DNA of 64,000 nt from positions 1-64,000 of the forward strand of contig WPIO01000268.1 in assembly GCA_009760855.2 (NCBI GenBank). Reading direction: 5' to 3'. The notes under the pieces are model-generated. The model was not told the DNA's origin and ran no database searches. It saw nothing but the letters and a program-made list of their open reading frames with translations. Below, in pieces: positions 10,995 to 22,627 of the stretch (the stretch's first letter is position 1; each line of letters opens with the position of its first letter). This stretch comes from Cristatella mucedo (lineage: Eukaryota; Bryozoa; Phylactolaemata; Cristatellidae). A program made the translations under genes and the position numbers.

Positions 10995-11819
10995 TACAGG
11001 GTCCCATCTTAGATTTAAGCAGACTAGGTAAATTTCACCGAAGTTAGGCTAAATTCAGCGATCCGTGCTGGCGCGCCCCCTAGCAAGGCTAGCTAGCTCT
11101 TCACGACTATGGTACTGCAGGCAGTGGGCGGCGATCTTTTGAGCTGCAGCTGCAAGTGCTGATGCTTTCTTTTACTGCTCTTCTTCTACCCCAGTGAGCA
11201 AACGAGGCTGTGAAATCAGCTAGTATTCATATTATAGTATTACGGTATCACAGTATTCATCAGTTTTTAAGTGCATTTGTCGCAGCTTATGCTGTCGTAT
11301 GCAATCAAAAAATAAGCTTTACGAACAGGATTTCTTTCTTTGCTTGATGGAATGCAGTGGATTGCGGGGGATTTCGGTGGGTTGTGGTGGATTGTGGTAT
11401 TGGCTTGGACCACTGCAATCTTATTTCAGTGGACTTCGTGAGAACGCTTGAGCTGAATCGTGCGAAACTTTCTGGGTGCATTGTACGTGCAGCTCAGTTT
11501 GATAGTCCAAACTTTTTGGAGTTGTGAGCAGCTGATTTGTGGTGGATTTGACGGGAACTAGAATGGATTGTAGTGGATTGAGGTGGATTGTGCTACAAGC
11601 TTACGATGCCAAAGCTCATTTGCATAAGTGGGGGTCTGTGTAAAGCGACTTCAAATTTCTTGGACAGATTAAATTAGAACGCGTCATATAATATCTGCAC
11701 AATATTTGAGCTCGGCAACGCTTACGTCTGGTCGTGGTTAGCCTAACTAGAGTGGCTTCTGGTGGATTTTGGTGGATTGCAGTAACTCATGGAACCCTAA
11801 TTCCCTGAACCCTGTATCA
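10995..11819 (+). mobile_element. Non-autonomous DNA element with GTGGATTG repeats (copy 1)
   Basis: It begins TACAGGGTCCC and ends GGAACCCTA...CCTGAACCCTGTA, giving short inverted ends (TACAGGGTYC). The interior from about 11,270 aligns with 55,470-56,225: GGTATTGGC-GG-CCACTGCAATC, CAAACTTTTTGG-G, AAGCTCATTTGCATA and TTTGAGCTC-GCAACGC. It contains two or three degenerate units rich in GTGGATTG. No coding sequence was seen. Confidence 0.65.
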
Positions 11820-12381
11820 ATTACCAGGCCGCATTGTAGGTAGCTAGTAGGTCAGAGGTCCTCGAGGGACAAAAATTCCGGTAGCTCAGTTTCACTTCCT
11901 TCTTTTCGTTGGCGGCTGCTGCCTGAGGTAGGTCGCACTCGCAACTGTTTTGACAGACTTCGTGTTCATTGGTCGTAATAATGTGGGCACAATGATGCTT
12001 ATTTGTGCTGCTTGCGGCATGTACAAAGAGCCTGTACATGCAATTACGGGCCAAACTATCAGTGGGCTTAGGCAAGCTACAAAGTATCTATAGCACTGGA
12101 TGAGAGCAGATAGCTAAACTCTGCCATACATAACTAAACGTCATGCTTCGTGCTTTGCTGCAGCAGATATCTTTATAAGATTGCTATATTGCATTCACCA
12201 AATTGCTAACAGTATTTTGACCTCTGAGAATGTAGACGTAAGTATAGTCCCTGCTTGTTTTGCATAATCTTCCGGCGTCATTTGATAATATAGATCGCCA
12301 AGTTATTTTTGAGTGCCTCTCGTCTAGACCATGGCACTGCATTGAAACGGCTCAGATCCTATCACAGCTGCAAACTTAGTT
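11820..12381. other. No recognised gene
   Basis: Nothing was recognised. An 84-codon minus frame at 11,821-12,075 lacks a domain. Confidence 0.45.
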
Positions 12382-12555
12382 TAAAACAAGCACAACTTAC
12401 GCTTTTACGTCTATGCTGATGACTTACAGCTGTACATGTGGTTCGATATTTTGAAGCCATCCAGTATTGCAAATTCTATAAACTCCCTTGCTGCATATTT
12501 TGCTGATATCCATACTTAGATGGCAGCAAACTTAAACCGAATTGAAAAATTATAA
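12382..12555 (+). mobile_element. LINE-A reverse transcriptase fragment (YADD)
   Basis: Codons for FYVYADDLQLYMW (the RT active-site box C), then SINSLAAY and a stop in place of the W in IHTWMAAN, match the LINE-A region seen intact at 28,650-28,790. It is a short isolated remnant. Confidence 0.75.
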
Positions 12556-13391
12556 AGCAAAACAACAGGCTGAATAATGTTATAAAGAAATGGGTAGTAT
12601 TATCTCGCGTAGCATAAGCTCAAAGTATTCTAGAAGGATGACGCATAAGGCAGCCGTCGGGGGAAAAGAAGTGACCAGTAACTGACGGCACACCTCTTTG
12701 ACAGACGGCTCATCAGCAGAGATCTCGCCTGTATTTCTAGGATAACCATTTTTAGATAATTCTGAGGCAGCCATTGACTTCTAGGTGCTACTTTTTTTAC
12801 TTCACTTTCATAAAAAGACGCCTGCATTCGTTTTTAGTGGTTGTGCCACGTGCCGGGTGGAAGCTAACGTTGGGTCCGGATTAGCAGAGCTCATTGACTT
12901 CGGCTCGAGGATTGAAGACCTATATTGATTCCAGGGTGACTTTGAAGCTTGGTATCACACACGCTAGTTGGCGTGTGACAAATTTTGCTTGAGAAGAGCT
13001 CAAGTAGCCAGAACTTCCTGCTTTCAAGCAAATCAAACGGCCCAGGCCAGACATCTATCATCTCTAAACTCCTCGAGGTTAGGTGCTCTCATTTTTCGAA
13101 CCAGATCGTGGGTTCCATTCGCGAAGTAGGCAGTTTTTCACGGCCCACTGATAGCTGGAGAGGTAGCTGCTAAGACCTTTCTGCTGCTACATGTACTTTG
13201 ATTGAGGCTGGTTAATTAGAAAGTTGTAACACTATGCTTTTACTCTAAAATTGTCGCTTATCGCACCTGGCATAGTCACATTGTTTACTTGGCCATTTTG
13301 ATAAATGTCGAACACACCATATAGGGGAACTAGAAATGCTTTATTCTAGATTTCATTCTGTGAATGTCTTTTGACTCGCTGTATAGTCATT
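12556..13391. other. No recognised gene
   Basis: Short open frames at 12,580-12,827 (-) and 12,985-13,173 (+) show no domain. Confidence 0.45.
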
Positions 13392-14065
13392 ATTATTATT
13401 ATAATAAGAAAAATAATAATGCACTTGATAAAGCGCCCTCGGAGAACTCAATCTCTCTCTAGGCGCTTTACATGCTTTACATTGTTGCAAAGGGAAATGC
13501 AATTGAATGGTGAGTAATATCATGCTTGGTAAGCAAACAAAATTCAAAAAATTGTTAGGAGTGACATGCACAGGGTCAGCATGAAATGTGGTTAGTGGCA
13601 TCATGCACAGTGTCAGAACCCGTAGGCAAATAAAGGACGAATCACAGGGACACACTGAATGCTGTCCTAAATGATTGTGTTTTTAAGTTCTTTTAAAATG
13701 TGGTCAGGTCAGGGAATGTTCTGATGCAGGTCGGAAGGGAGTTTCAGGCTTTGGGAGCCAACAAACTAAATGCACAGTCTCCAAAGGGTTTGAGGTTTTT
13801 ACAAGGTATTTGTAGACTGGTGGATTCAGAAAAGTGGGTTGTACGATGCATGGCCTGATTGGGGAGTATATCTGGGAGATAGGCTGGAGCCAAAGAATGA
13901 AGTGACCTACAAGTGAGCGACAAAACCTTGAAGTCAATCCGTCGCTTGACTGGTAACCAGTGGAGGTCAGCATGAAGTGGTGTAATGTGGCGACTGCGAC
14001 GCTCACGACAGACATGCCTAGCTGCTGAGTTTTGCACCAGCTGCAATCGCCTGATCGTACATGCT
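13392..14065 (-). mobile_element. Outer LINE-A copy, 3' half (split by an insertion)
   Basis: (AAT)n and the hairpin tail at 13,392-13,470 precede the non-coding 3' end. The C-terminal ORF follows in broken frames (HADLHWLPVKRRIDFK, MAPAYL-like). It breaks off at CAATCGCCTGATCGTACATG and resumes with GGCCTGTAAGCAGTGAG at 16,121, so the two pieces are one minus-strand copy separated by the plus-strand LINE-A at 14,066-16,120. Confidence 0.85.
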
Positions 14066-16120
14066 AGACAGGATCAGGGAATCCATACCTGCGATGACAA
14101 CCTCCCCACTAGAATGCTGTTCCTCGGTTCCTAACTGCTCCTCAATGTCTGCATTTAAGAGGGTCACTTGTTATCTAGTCCTGAAGTTCCTATCTCAATC
14201 AAATAAGACAACAAGTCCTCTGGACCCTATTCCCACTGTCCTGCTCCTACGTTGCATTGATCTGCTGCTGCCATGCATAACTAAAATCATTCATATGTCA
14301 TTAGCCTCAGGTCATGTTCCAGCACCTTTCAAAAAAGCTGTAGTCAGGCCACCTCTCAAGAAAGCTATTCCAGACCAAGAGAACTTGAGCAACTACCAGC
14401 CATTCTCCCTTCTACCATTCCTATCAAAGACACTGAACGGGTCGTGGCAGACCAGCTAAACTCATATATCGAAACCTCACACCTTGCTAGTAAGTTCCAG
14501 TCTGGCTTTAGAGCTAATCACTCCACAGAGTCAGCATTGCTTAGGGTATGCAACGACCTACATAGGAATGCAGACATGGGTAGAGTGTCTCTGCTTGTTT
14601 TGCTCGATCTTTCGGCAGCTTCTGATACCATCGATCACAAAGTTCTTCTAGAGCACCTCTCATCTCGCCTGGGCATCACTGGCACTGCTCTACGGTGGTT
14701 CAGGTCCTATCTCAGTGGGAGATTCCAGACTATTGACGTGAATGGACAAAGATCATCTGAAGTGCCTCTGAAATATGGAGTACCTCCGTGCTAGGTCCGG
14801 TTCTTTTCGGGGTTTATACTCTCCCTCTTGCTGATGTGATTGCCAAGCACAATTTAGGCTTTCATTTCTATGCGGATGACACTTAGTTGTACCTTTGCTT
14901 TTATCTCTCTCAGCCTTCGAGCACCTCAAATTCTCTCAACTCACTCGCCGCATGCATTGATGACATCTACACATGGATGGCAGCAAATTTTCTAAAAATA
15001 TACGATGATTAAACTAACTTACTATTTATGGGCAAACCCAGTGTGATTCAGAGATGGGAAAGACTGACTTTCAAAACTGGCTCTGCCAGCTCAATGCTCT
15101 GTCCAGTCAATTAGCTCGAAATCTAGGTGTTATATTATAAACCGACCTCTCGTTAGACGACCATATCAGCTCCACAGTCAAATCTGCCTATTTTCAGCTT
15201 TATAACAGAGATAAAAATTTGGGCTTGTTTAGATAAGGATACCACGTCCAAGTTTATCCATGCCTTCGTGACGTCCCGTCTCGATTTCTGCAACTCAGTG
15301 CTTACTGGCCTACCAGCCTGTGCGATCAGGCGATTGCAGCTGGTGCAAAACTCTGCAGCTAGGCTTGTCTGTCGTGAGCGTCCCAGTTGCCAAATCACAC
15401 CACTTCTTGCCGACCAGCACTGGCCACCAGTCAAGCAACGGATTGACTTCAAGGTTGTGTCGCTCGCTGTTAGGTCCCTCCATTCTATATCGCCGAGCTG
15501 GGTTGGTCCAGCGGTTAAGGTGCTCGCCCCGGCCAAGGTCTGGCTGAGGTCGTGGGCTCGAGCCCTGAGGCATATGTGAAGCGCCTGGATAGAGATTTAG
15601 TTCTCTTGGGGCGCTATAAAAATGAACTATTATTATTATTATAGCTCAAGCCTATCTCTCAGATATAACACTCCATCAGGCCAAGCATCGTACCACCTGC
15701 TTTTCGGAATCCAACAGTCTACAAATACCTCGTACCAACCTTAAATCCTTAGGAGACCGTGCATGTAGTTCGTATGCTCCAAAAGCCTGGAACTCCCTCC
15801 CGACCTGCGTCAGAACATCCCCTGACCTGACCATATTTAAAAGGAACTTAAAAACACACCTATTTAGGACAGCATTTCGTGGGTCCCTGTGATTCGTCCT
15901 TCACGTGCTTATGAGTGCTGACACTGTGCATGCTGCCACTAACCACATTTACATGCTGACCCTGTGCATGTCACCCCTAACCATATTATTCATTTTTTTT
16001 TCAAGCATGGTTTTACTTACCATTCAATTGCATTTCACTTTGCAGCAATCGTAAAGCGCCTAGAAAGAGATTAAGTTCTCTGAGGGCGATTTATCAAGTG
16101 CAAGGGCATTATTATTATTA
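14066..16120 (+). mobile_element. LINE-A copy, linker + RT + C-terminus, nested insertion
   Basis: Starts at codons for DRIRESIPAMTTSP (linker upstream of RT). It then carries the RT blocks HMSLASGHVPAPFKKAVV, FRANHSTESALL, LDLSAASDTIDHK, WFRSYLSGR and FYADDT. The C-terminus (LQLVQNSAARLVCRE) follows, then the hairpin tail ending (ATT)n at about 16,110-16,120. There are many frame breaks, including a stop right after YADDT. It sits inside a minus-strand LINE-A and itself holds SINE-1 at 15,490-15,641. The duplicated target is very short (about TAG). Confidence 0.9.
15490..15641 (+). mobile_element. SINE-1 inside LINE-A
   Basis: The best-preserved SINE-1. The tRNA-like head has a box A (TGGTCCAGCGGTTAAGG) and a perfect-palindrome box B (GGGCTCGAGCCC). 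The tail hairpin runs GCGCCTGGATAGAGATT...TTCTCTTGGGGCGC, followed by (ATT)n. It interrupts the LINE-A C-terminal codons between CATTCTAT and AGCTCAAGC. The same insertion point is found at 34.2 kb. Confidence 0.9.
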
Positions 16121-17000
16121 GGCCTGTAAGCAGTGAGTTGCAGAAGTCAAGATTGGATGTCACGAATGCATTTACCAACTTGGACGTGGTATCCTTATCT
16201 AAACAAGCCCAAAAATTAGCAATGTTATGAAGCAGAAAATAGGCAGGTTTGACTATGGAGCTGATATGGTCGTCCAACGAGAGGTCGCTTTGGTATACAA
16301 CACCAAGATTTCGAGCTGATTCAACAGGAGATATGCTGGCAGAGCCAATTTTGAGCTACAGCCTTTAGAATTTTTGAACCACACTGGATTTTCCCATAAC
16401 TAGTAATTGCTTTTATCTTCGTTTAGTTTTGGAAAATTTGCTGCCATCCATTGTGCAGACGTTATCAATACATGCAGTAAGTGAGTTAGGAGAATTCCAG
16501 GTGCTCGAAGGCTAGGAGGGATCAAAGCAAAGGTACAACTGAGTGTCATCTGCATAGAAGTAAAAGCCTAGTTTGTGCTTGGCAATCACATTAGCAAGAG
16601 GGAGAGTATAAACCGTGAAAAGAACCGGACCTAATATGGAGCCCTGAGGTACGCCATATTTTTAGAGGTACCTCAGATGATCTTTGACCATTCACGTCAA
16701 TACTCTGGAGTCTCCCAATGACATAGGACCTGAACAACGGCAGAGCAGTGCCAGTAATGCCCAGGCGAGATGGGAGGTGCTCTAGAAGAACTTTGTGATC
16801 GATGGTAATCAAAGCTGCCGAAAGATTGAGCAAAATAAGCAGAGAAACTCTACCCCTTTCTGCATTCCCAAGTAGGTCGATGTATACCCCAAGCAATGCT
16901 GATTCTGTGGAGTGATTAGCTCTAAAGTCAGACTGGAAGTTACTAGTAAGGTGTGAGGTTTCGATATATGAGTTCAGATGGTCAGCCACTACCATTACGT
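16121..17000 (-). mobile_element. Outer LINE-A copy, 5' half (RT region)
   Basis: This continues the copy at 13,392-14,065. The minus strand encodes, in pieces, STVKSAYFLLHNIA, the YADD region near 16,550 and VLLEHLPSRLGITGTAL. It ends at SYIETSHL / VADHLNS near 17,000. Frames are broken throughout. Confidence 0.85.
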
Positions 17001-17497
17001 CACGATTACGAAACGATTATTGTATCCCAACGCATAGAGTCTATCTGCCTAATTCCATCCGACGCCACTGCAGCTGGTTTCTCTCCATTTTGGGCGTCAG
17101 GATTCTTGCGATTTATAAGCAGGCATGTTTGCAACCCATATCTGTACACCCAGACGGCTGTTACCCAGCACATGAGTGGTTCAGATCCTCTGTCAGTCAT
17201 GGTATAGGGCATACGTAAATTGTTTATCAACTTCCGATTTCAACGAACGTGGCCGGTCAAACACGAGTCTCTCCATTTGCTCAACAAGGCCCACCTATTT
17301 CTTACCAATTGAATCTTCTCCTACCTTTGTAGTGTCAGTCTAATCGTTAAGAACAATTTGAGCTATCGTCTACAAGCGGTTGGCACACTGCTAGAACTGT
17401 GCTTTAGTCACATGTGATCTTTCAGCACCTCAAACTGTCATCTCCCCTTGTAACTTGCACTGCAAACATCATCACTTATACGGCAGTCGAGGTAATC
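17001..17497. other. No recognised gene
   Basis: Overlapping frames on both strands at 16,953-17,230 show no domain. This is left flank of the hAT element. Confidence 0.45.
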
Positions 17498-19089
17498 CAG
17501 GGGTGTCCAACACTTGACTCTCGGGCTACAACCCGGCCCGCCAAGGTCTTTTATGCGGCCCGCAACGTTATCCCGATAATATTTGTCACTCCATGTTTTC
17601 GTTAACTTTTAATCATTGCAAACGGCGATATAAGGTGCTGTGATGTACTTCACGAGCGCTTGAAGCTTGAAGGTGTCCGAATGGCTATTTTTGCGTGAAG
17701 GTAAAACAATAGATTTATTTTGCTAGCCTTCATGTGAACATTTTGGCGTGAAGGGGTAATATATTTGTGCAACATTTGATGGACAATGTAGTTTCAACAG
17801 TCAATGTGATAAGGTCTCGTGCACTAAACCACAGACAATTTCAGGCTTTCCTTGAAGAGTTGGGATCAGATCATTGTAATGTTATTTATTTCTGCCAAGT
17901 TCGTTGGCTAAGTAGGGCAAACACGTTAGCCAGGTTTTGGTCACTTCGGGACAAAATAAAAACATTTATGACAGAAAAGGGAAAATATTTTGGCTTCCTC
18001 GATAACCAGCAGTGGTTGAATGACTTGACTTTTTTTGATGGACATGACCAAACATCTTGCAGATATTAATGTCAAACTCCAAGGTAGGGATCAACTGGTC
18101 CATACAATGTATGAGTGTGTTGTCGCGTTTGTGCAAAAGCTGAAACTTTTACGGAAACACTTAGATCAGAAGAAACTGCTACATTTCACAACACTGGCAA
18201 CGAGATCGCCTGAAACGCTGGCTCATATGAAGTACTCCACTCTTGTTAGCAAACTTGTTGATGAATTCGAAGAGAGGTTTCAGGATTTCCAACAACATGC
18301 GGATGACATGAACATGATTAGTAATCCATTTAATATCGATCCCTCTGATGCATCTGCTGAATTTCAACTCGAACTAATCGACATTCATAATGACAGCAAT
18401 TTAAAAAATGCTTATGATCAGCATGACCTTGTCACCTTTTACAAGCAGCATGTTTCATCAGAGCCTTTTTCTAACCTAGCCAAACATGCTCGCAGGTATA
18501 TTGCACTTGCTGGAAGCACACATTGCTGTGAACAGCTTTTTTCCAGACTGAAAAATGTGAAAACAAAGACTCGATCCTCGTTCTCACAGATGAACCTTTA
18601 TCAGGAATCCATGGAATTGCCACATCCACTGTTGCAGCAGATGTCGACTTTTTATGCAAACAGAAACCATGCCAAATATCTCATTGATGCCTGCAGTGCA
18701 GAAGACATTGAATACCTGTGGCATTTAATTAATCCGAAGACATTAATATTATGTGAGTCCTTGTCATGTAATTTTGTAAGTTTTATAAGTTTCTGTCTTC
18801 ATATTATTAAAATAAAAATCCAAAAGTAAAAGATTGGCCATAATATCTATCGAATTATTTTCCATGACACATGATTAAATGTTTATTATTTATTATTTGT
18901 AATTATAATTATGCTAAAATGCTATTGTATTGCGGTTTATTTATTAAGTATAACAGTAATAGTCATACAAAATTACAATCTTATTTTCTCATGCGGTCAA
19001 CTATGCCAATTTACATGTGGCCCCCCCCCCCCGCGACCTTTAAATTTTTTTTAATGTGGCCCCCAACGCAAAAAGGTTGGACACCTCTG
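17498..19089 (+). mobile_element. hAT-superfamily DNA transposon (Charlie/ZBED-type), 1.6 kb
   Basis: Terminal inverted repeats are CAGGGGTGTCCAA at 17,498 and TTGGACACCTCTG ending at 19,089, with GGCCCGC-rich subterminal sequence. The flanking octamers AGGTAATC and GGCTAATT match at 5 of 8 positions, compatible with a decayed 8-bp target duplication. The centre encodes the C-terminal half of a hAT transposase. Confidence 0.9.
17764..18687 (+). pseudogene. Decayed hAT transposase (GTF2IRD2/ZBED-like), C-terminal half
   Basis: The reading frame is in three pieces. The first (from about 17,764) holds the RWLSRANTLARFW motif typical of GTF2IRD2/ZBED/FAM200-related hAT proteins. After a frameshift near the T-run at 18,028, the second piece carries the helical region and the hAT C-terminal dimerisation motif AGSTHCCEQLFSRLKNVK at about 18,505-18,560. 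A second shift near 18,590 moves the true C-terminus to another frame, where it ends KQKPCQISH and a stop at 18,685-18,687. The BED zinc finger and the first catalytic Asp region are missing, so the element is internally deleted and non-autonomous. Transposases of this group cut and paste DNA through the terminal repeats. Confidence 0.85.
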
Positions 19090-19655
19090 GGCTAATTCAA
19101 TTAGACGACGTGACGATTATAACTGGCTTGCAATTAAGGACAACAGCAATATCACTCATCAACTGGAAAGCCTGGTGCTTAAAAAAGGCTTGGCCATCAC
19201 GTTCCTTATAATATCACCTTTGCAGTCAAGTTTGCCAACTTTCAGCTTCTTTATCTGGTAAAAACCCTGGCCCAGAAAGCCGGCCCGGGCAATTTTGAAT
19301 CTCGGTTAGGCCTCTTTAAGTGGCGACTTATAGGCTTTTATGCCCGTCCAATAACATTCTCACAACTTGTGCAAACTTACATTTGTCTTCTTACAATTGC
19401 AAAAATTTGGCTTGCTGAGACCAGGATTCCACGCCAAGCTGGTCTTTTCCTTTGGCTAAATCCAGTCATGACTTGTCTAGTCCCTTGTTAGCAGTTCTTC
19501 TGGTCAGTGCATACAAGTTTGCAGTTGGTGCAAATCTCTGCAGCTACACTTACTTGTGGCTAATATTAGAAGCTCCACGTTTTAGTTCTTGCTGAGCTTC
19601 TGTGGCTGCTTCAAGCAGGTTATTGACTTCTCGCTTGGAAGTGCCTCTACTCTCT
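19090..19655 (+). mobile_element. Very degraded LINE-A C-terminal fragment
   Basis: From about 19,215 the plus strand keeps the order of LINE-A landmarks: TTTGCAGTCAAGTTTGCC, GCAAAAATTTGGCTTG, then CAGTTGGTGCAAATCTCTGCAGC (LQLVQ-SAA). Identity is much lower than in other copies. No hairpin tail was found. Confidence 0.55.
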
Positions 19656-19663
19656 TAGTCGGG

Positions 19664-19667
<4 letters not shown>

Positions 19668-19732
<65 letters not shown>
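19668..19732. repeat. (AT)n microsatellite
   Basis: About 32 uninterrupted AT units. Confidence 0.97.
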
Positions 19733-19737
<5 letters not shown>

Positions 19738-20105
19738 TTACACATGAATTGTATTTCTCATGCATCCTATAGAATCAGCTTCCCCTCTGGTGCTCTCTTG
19801 TACAGTATCATCCAGCAGTGTCTATGCTACGGTTTGTATGCTACAGTGGATGCAGTGGACCCAATGAGCAACAGCTCCTCCTCCTGTCGCTCTGCTCTTT
19901 TAACTGTTCTTCTTCAAACCTAAATCAAATCTTGTATCGACCTCGTCTTCAATTCCCATTAACTCAAAATCAGAGCACAGATTAACGACTGACACCACGA
20001 CTTCGTCTGACACTGTGACATTGTGTGGTTTTACATTTCACAAGTAGTCTTGGTGCTACCTATTCCTCATAATATGTGCTGCGTTTGTGTGTACTGTCAT
20101 TTACC
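19733..20105. other. No recognised gene
   Basis: Unique-looking sequence between the microsatellite and duplication copy B. Confidence 0.45.
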
Positions 20106-21418
20106 TCGCTATGCATACTGAAATCGTGCATTGTGTCGTCAATATTTTGGCATTCTTTTACCCAGCATTTATAAATGTGCGTGGACGTTTCTTATGCTGC
20201 TACGCAAGCGTTAAGTTAGTCTAATCGCAGGTATATAAGTATATCAGGCAATTGCATGCTAATAGTCACAGCTATTTATCTCGTGCCTAGGCTCTGCAGC
20301 AAATGCAGGCGCCGAGTCAGAAGTATTGCTTGCAGTAGCGTATATATACGATTCGTACCCTCAGTCAGTGTTCGAGCCAAAGGGGCTCCAGAGGGACGAC
20401 GATGTGTCACCCATGGAAAAATGTGAGCACAACCTGAAAATCCTGGGGCGCTCCAACTCTCCTCACAATCAACGCGTGGGAGCAGTGAGGAGGAGACACG
20501 TCGAAAAATACTAGTCGAGTAGAATTGTCAATTTTCCATTAATTTTTGTGTATGTGCTGCTTAAGTCATTACGTCTTACGAAAACTATAGAAAGCTCCCT
20601 TTTCTCAACCTGAAAATCTTGTCCCCTGGCTCCTGCTAGCATTCCGGTCCATCTTGGATGGAAAGGCCATCGGTATATCTACACCAGCAGCCATTTGTTT
20701 GCCACACCCACTACAACTATAGCCGCCTGGTCGACTAAGTCTTTAGGCAGGTTCGAAGTCCTCCCAGAGCTTGCAAACGAATTAAATTGATGCCACAGTA
20801 AGCCAAAAAGTCAAGCACACAATTTCTTTAACACGACAACCGCAGTACTGGCAGTACGAACACCAAATCTACTAGGATGTGGCCCTTCCAGAATTAGCTA
20901 CCGCTTCCAATATTTGAGCTGGCATTGGCTCGACGAGTTTCTGAGTTACGTCGGATGGTATAGCATGTCAGAACGCTTGAAATTTGTCCCGTAATTAGCA
21001 GTACAACTTGGCTTTATGCTTCAGATTGATGTCCTGCAGAAATGTGAAATTAGCGCCTAGCAGTCGCAATGCACAGGGTACGGCAACATCGGCCAAGATA
21101 TGCTGGTAGCCATCTTCATGTATTATGAACTCAATGTGGAGAAGGGTTGAATGTAAGCTTTTTGATCCAAAAAAGCATACATTTTTCCTGTGATCAATTT
21201 TCTACTGTTTCTGGACAGGCAGTTATGCGATGCACATGTTTTAGTTGTCGTGCTGGCCTATTACTGACATGCTTTTCTATGCATTTCTTGTTTATAACAG
21301 TGTCTGCTGTACAATACTTTTTATTTCATTTTTTGTTATCACAACTAGTCTCTCGTGCTTAACTGTTGTAGCTCATCTACCATCAAGACGTTTGGTTTAT
21401 GCCTTTTTGAGATCAGCC

Positions 21419-22517
21419 ATGGCACAACGGTTTCCGATGCACCGACTTGCATCAATGGACGAACGCCTGCTGTCTTGCATCGCCTGTGGACAAATTGCAG
21501 ATGAGCCTCTGCTGCTGCGCTGCTTGCACAGCTGCTGCAGTCGCTGTGCCGACCAAGCATGCACAGCAGATGGCTCAAAGTGCATCATGCTCTGCCCTAC
21601 TTGCAAAGTATCCACCAACATCAGTATACTAAAGCATCACAACGGCTTCATAGCCAACTTGGTGAGACTTACAACAGCTGTGAGAGATGCAGGCAATTGC
21701 ACTGTTTGCAGAGAGAATGGCAAACCAGACGAGCAGGCAGACGACTGGTGTATTCAGTGCCAGAGATCCGTGTGCTCAGCCTGCTTGCCAGGCCATAGCC
21801 AATGCAACCCGGATCACGTGATTGTCGCCATCGATCAGATCAAGAGCATGAGTGAAGTGCTGCAAGCACCAGGGCACCAGCAGTGCCTGCAGCACCAGAA
21901 GCCACTGATATGGCTGTGCTTGGCATGCAAGAAAGCCACGTGTAACAACTGCATGGGACAGTGCTCCTGCCGAGAAAGCAGGTACACCATATTTGTAAAA
22001 TCACGTGAAGCCAAAGCTATTTTTAAGGATGCACATGAGAGTATAGAGCACCTTCTTCAGGGTGTACATGGAAAGTCTGCACAGCTGTTTTGGGCCACAA
22101 GTCTCGTCAGCAACATCCGATCGGCTCGTACCATTCACCTAGACAAGCTGAGGACGAAGAAGAAGTATGCAGTGGATGCTGTAAGCAAAAGCTTTAAAGA
22201 AATAAAGAGGAAGGTCAAGGACTGCTACGACCAGCTCGAGGAGAGTGCTATCGCCCTGCAAAGCTTGGCCGAGCAGCTGAACCTGTCAGTGCAGCATGCA
22301 TCAGCATACATCAGCAGCATCTCAGATTTCGCCAGCGACTCGGATTTCCTGGACCAGCAGGCGACCTTGAGGTTTCGGCTCGAAGAGTTAGACAAGCAGC
22401 TGGATAACTTCAGTAAGACACCGGATACTGAAAAGCTTGTGGCTCTGAATGGATCTTTACCTGATGACTTAGACGATGTGGTCACTTCATGGATGGGAAC
22501 TCCAGAGCTGACATCAG
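21419..22517 (+). CDS. TRIM-like RING/B-box/coiled-coil protein, exon 1 of copy B (intact frame)
   Basis: I take the ATG at 21,419 (CAGCCATGG, good context; MAQRFPMHRLAS). A conserved TTGTAG acceptor-like site at 21,370 leaves room for an upstream exon. Domains over 366 codons: a C3HC4 RING at residues about 20-65 (CIAC, CLHSCCSRC, CPTC); B-box 1 at about 98-140 (CTVC, CIQC, CSAC, H); B-box 2 at about 160-195 (CLQH, CLAC, CNNC); and a long coiled coil at about 230-340. RING plus B-box proteins are usually E3 ubiquitin ligases that self-associate through the coiled coil. The exon ends at 22,517 before GTAGCT, after the first base of a codon, matching the phase of the propeller exon at 25,291. 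Without splicing the frame runs on to a stop at 22,609. This is the only copy with an unbroken first exon. Confidence 0.8.
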
Positions 22518-22627
22518 GTAGCTGCTTACAAAGCTCTGCAGCTCATGCATGCTCTGGCTCGAAGTGCTGGCACCAAATCTTGCTGAAGTTTATCAGTTGC
22601 ACTCCCTGAGGCCCTTTTCCTTGTAAA

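Noticed and set aside
15500-15590. tRNA gene
   Set aside because: Box A and box B are present, but the sequence is the head of SINE-1, repeated elsewhere with a LINE-type tail and without a foldable mature tRNA acceptor stem.
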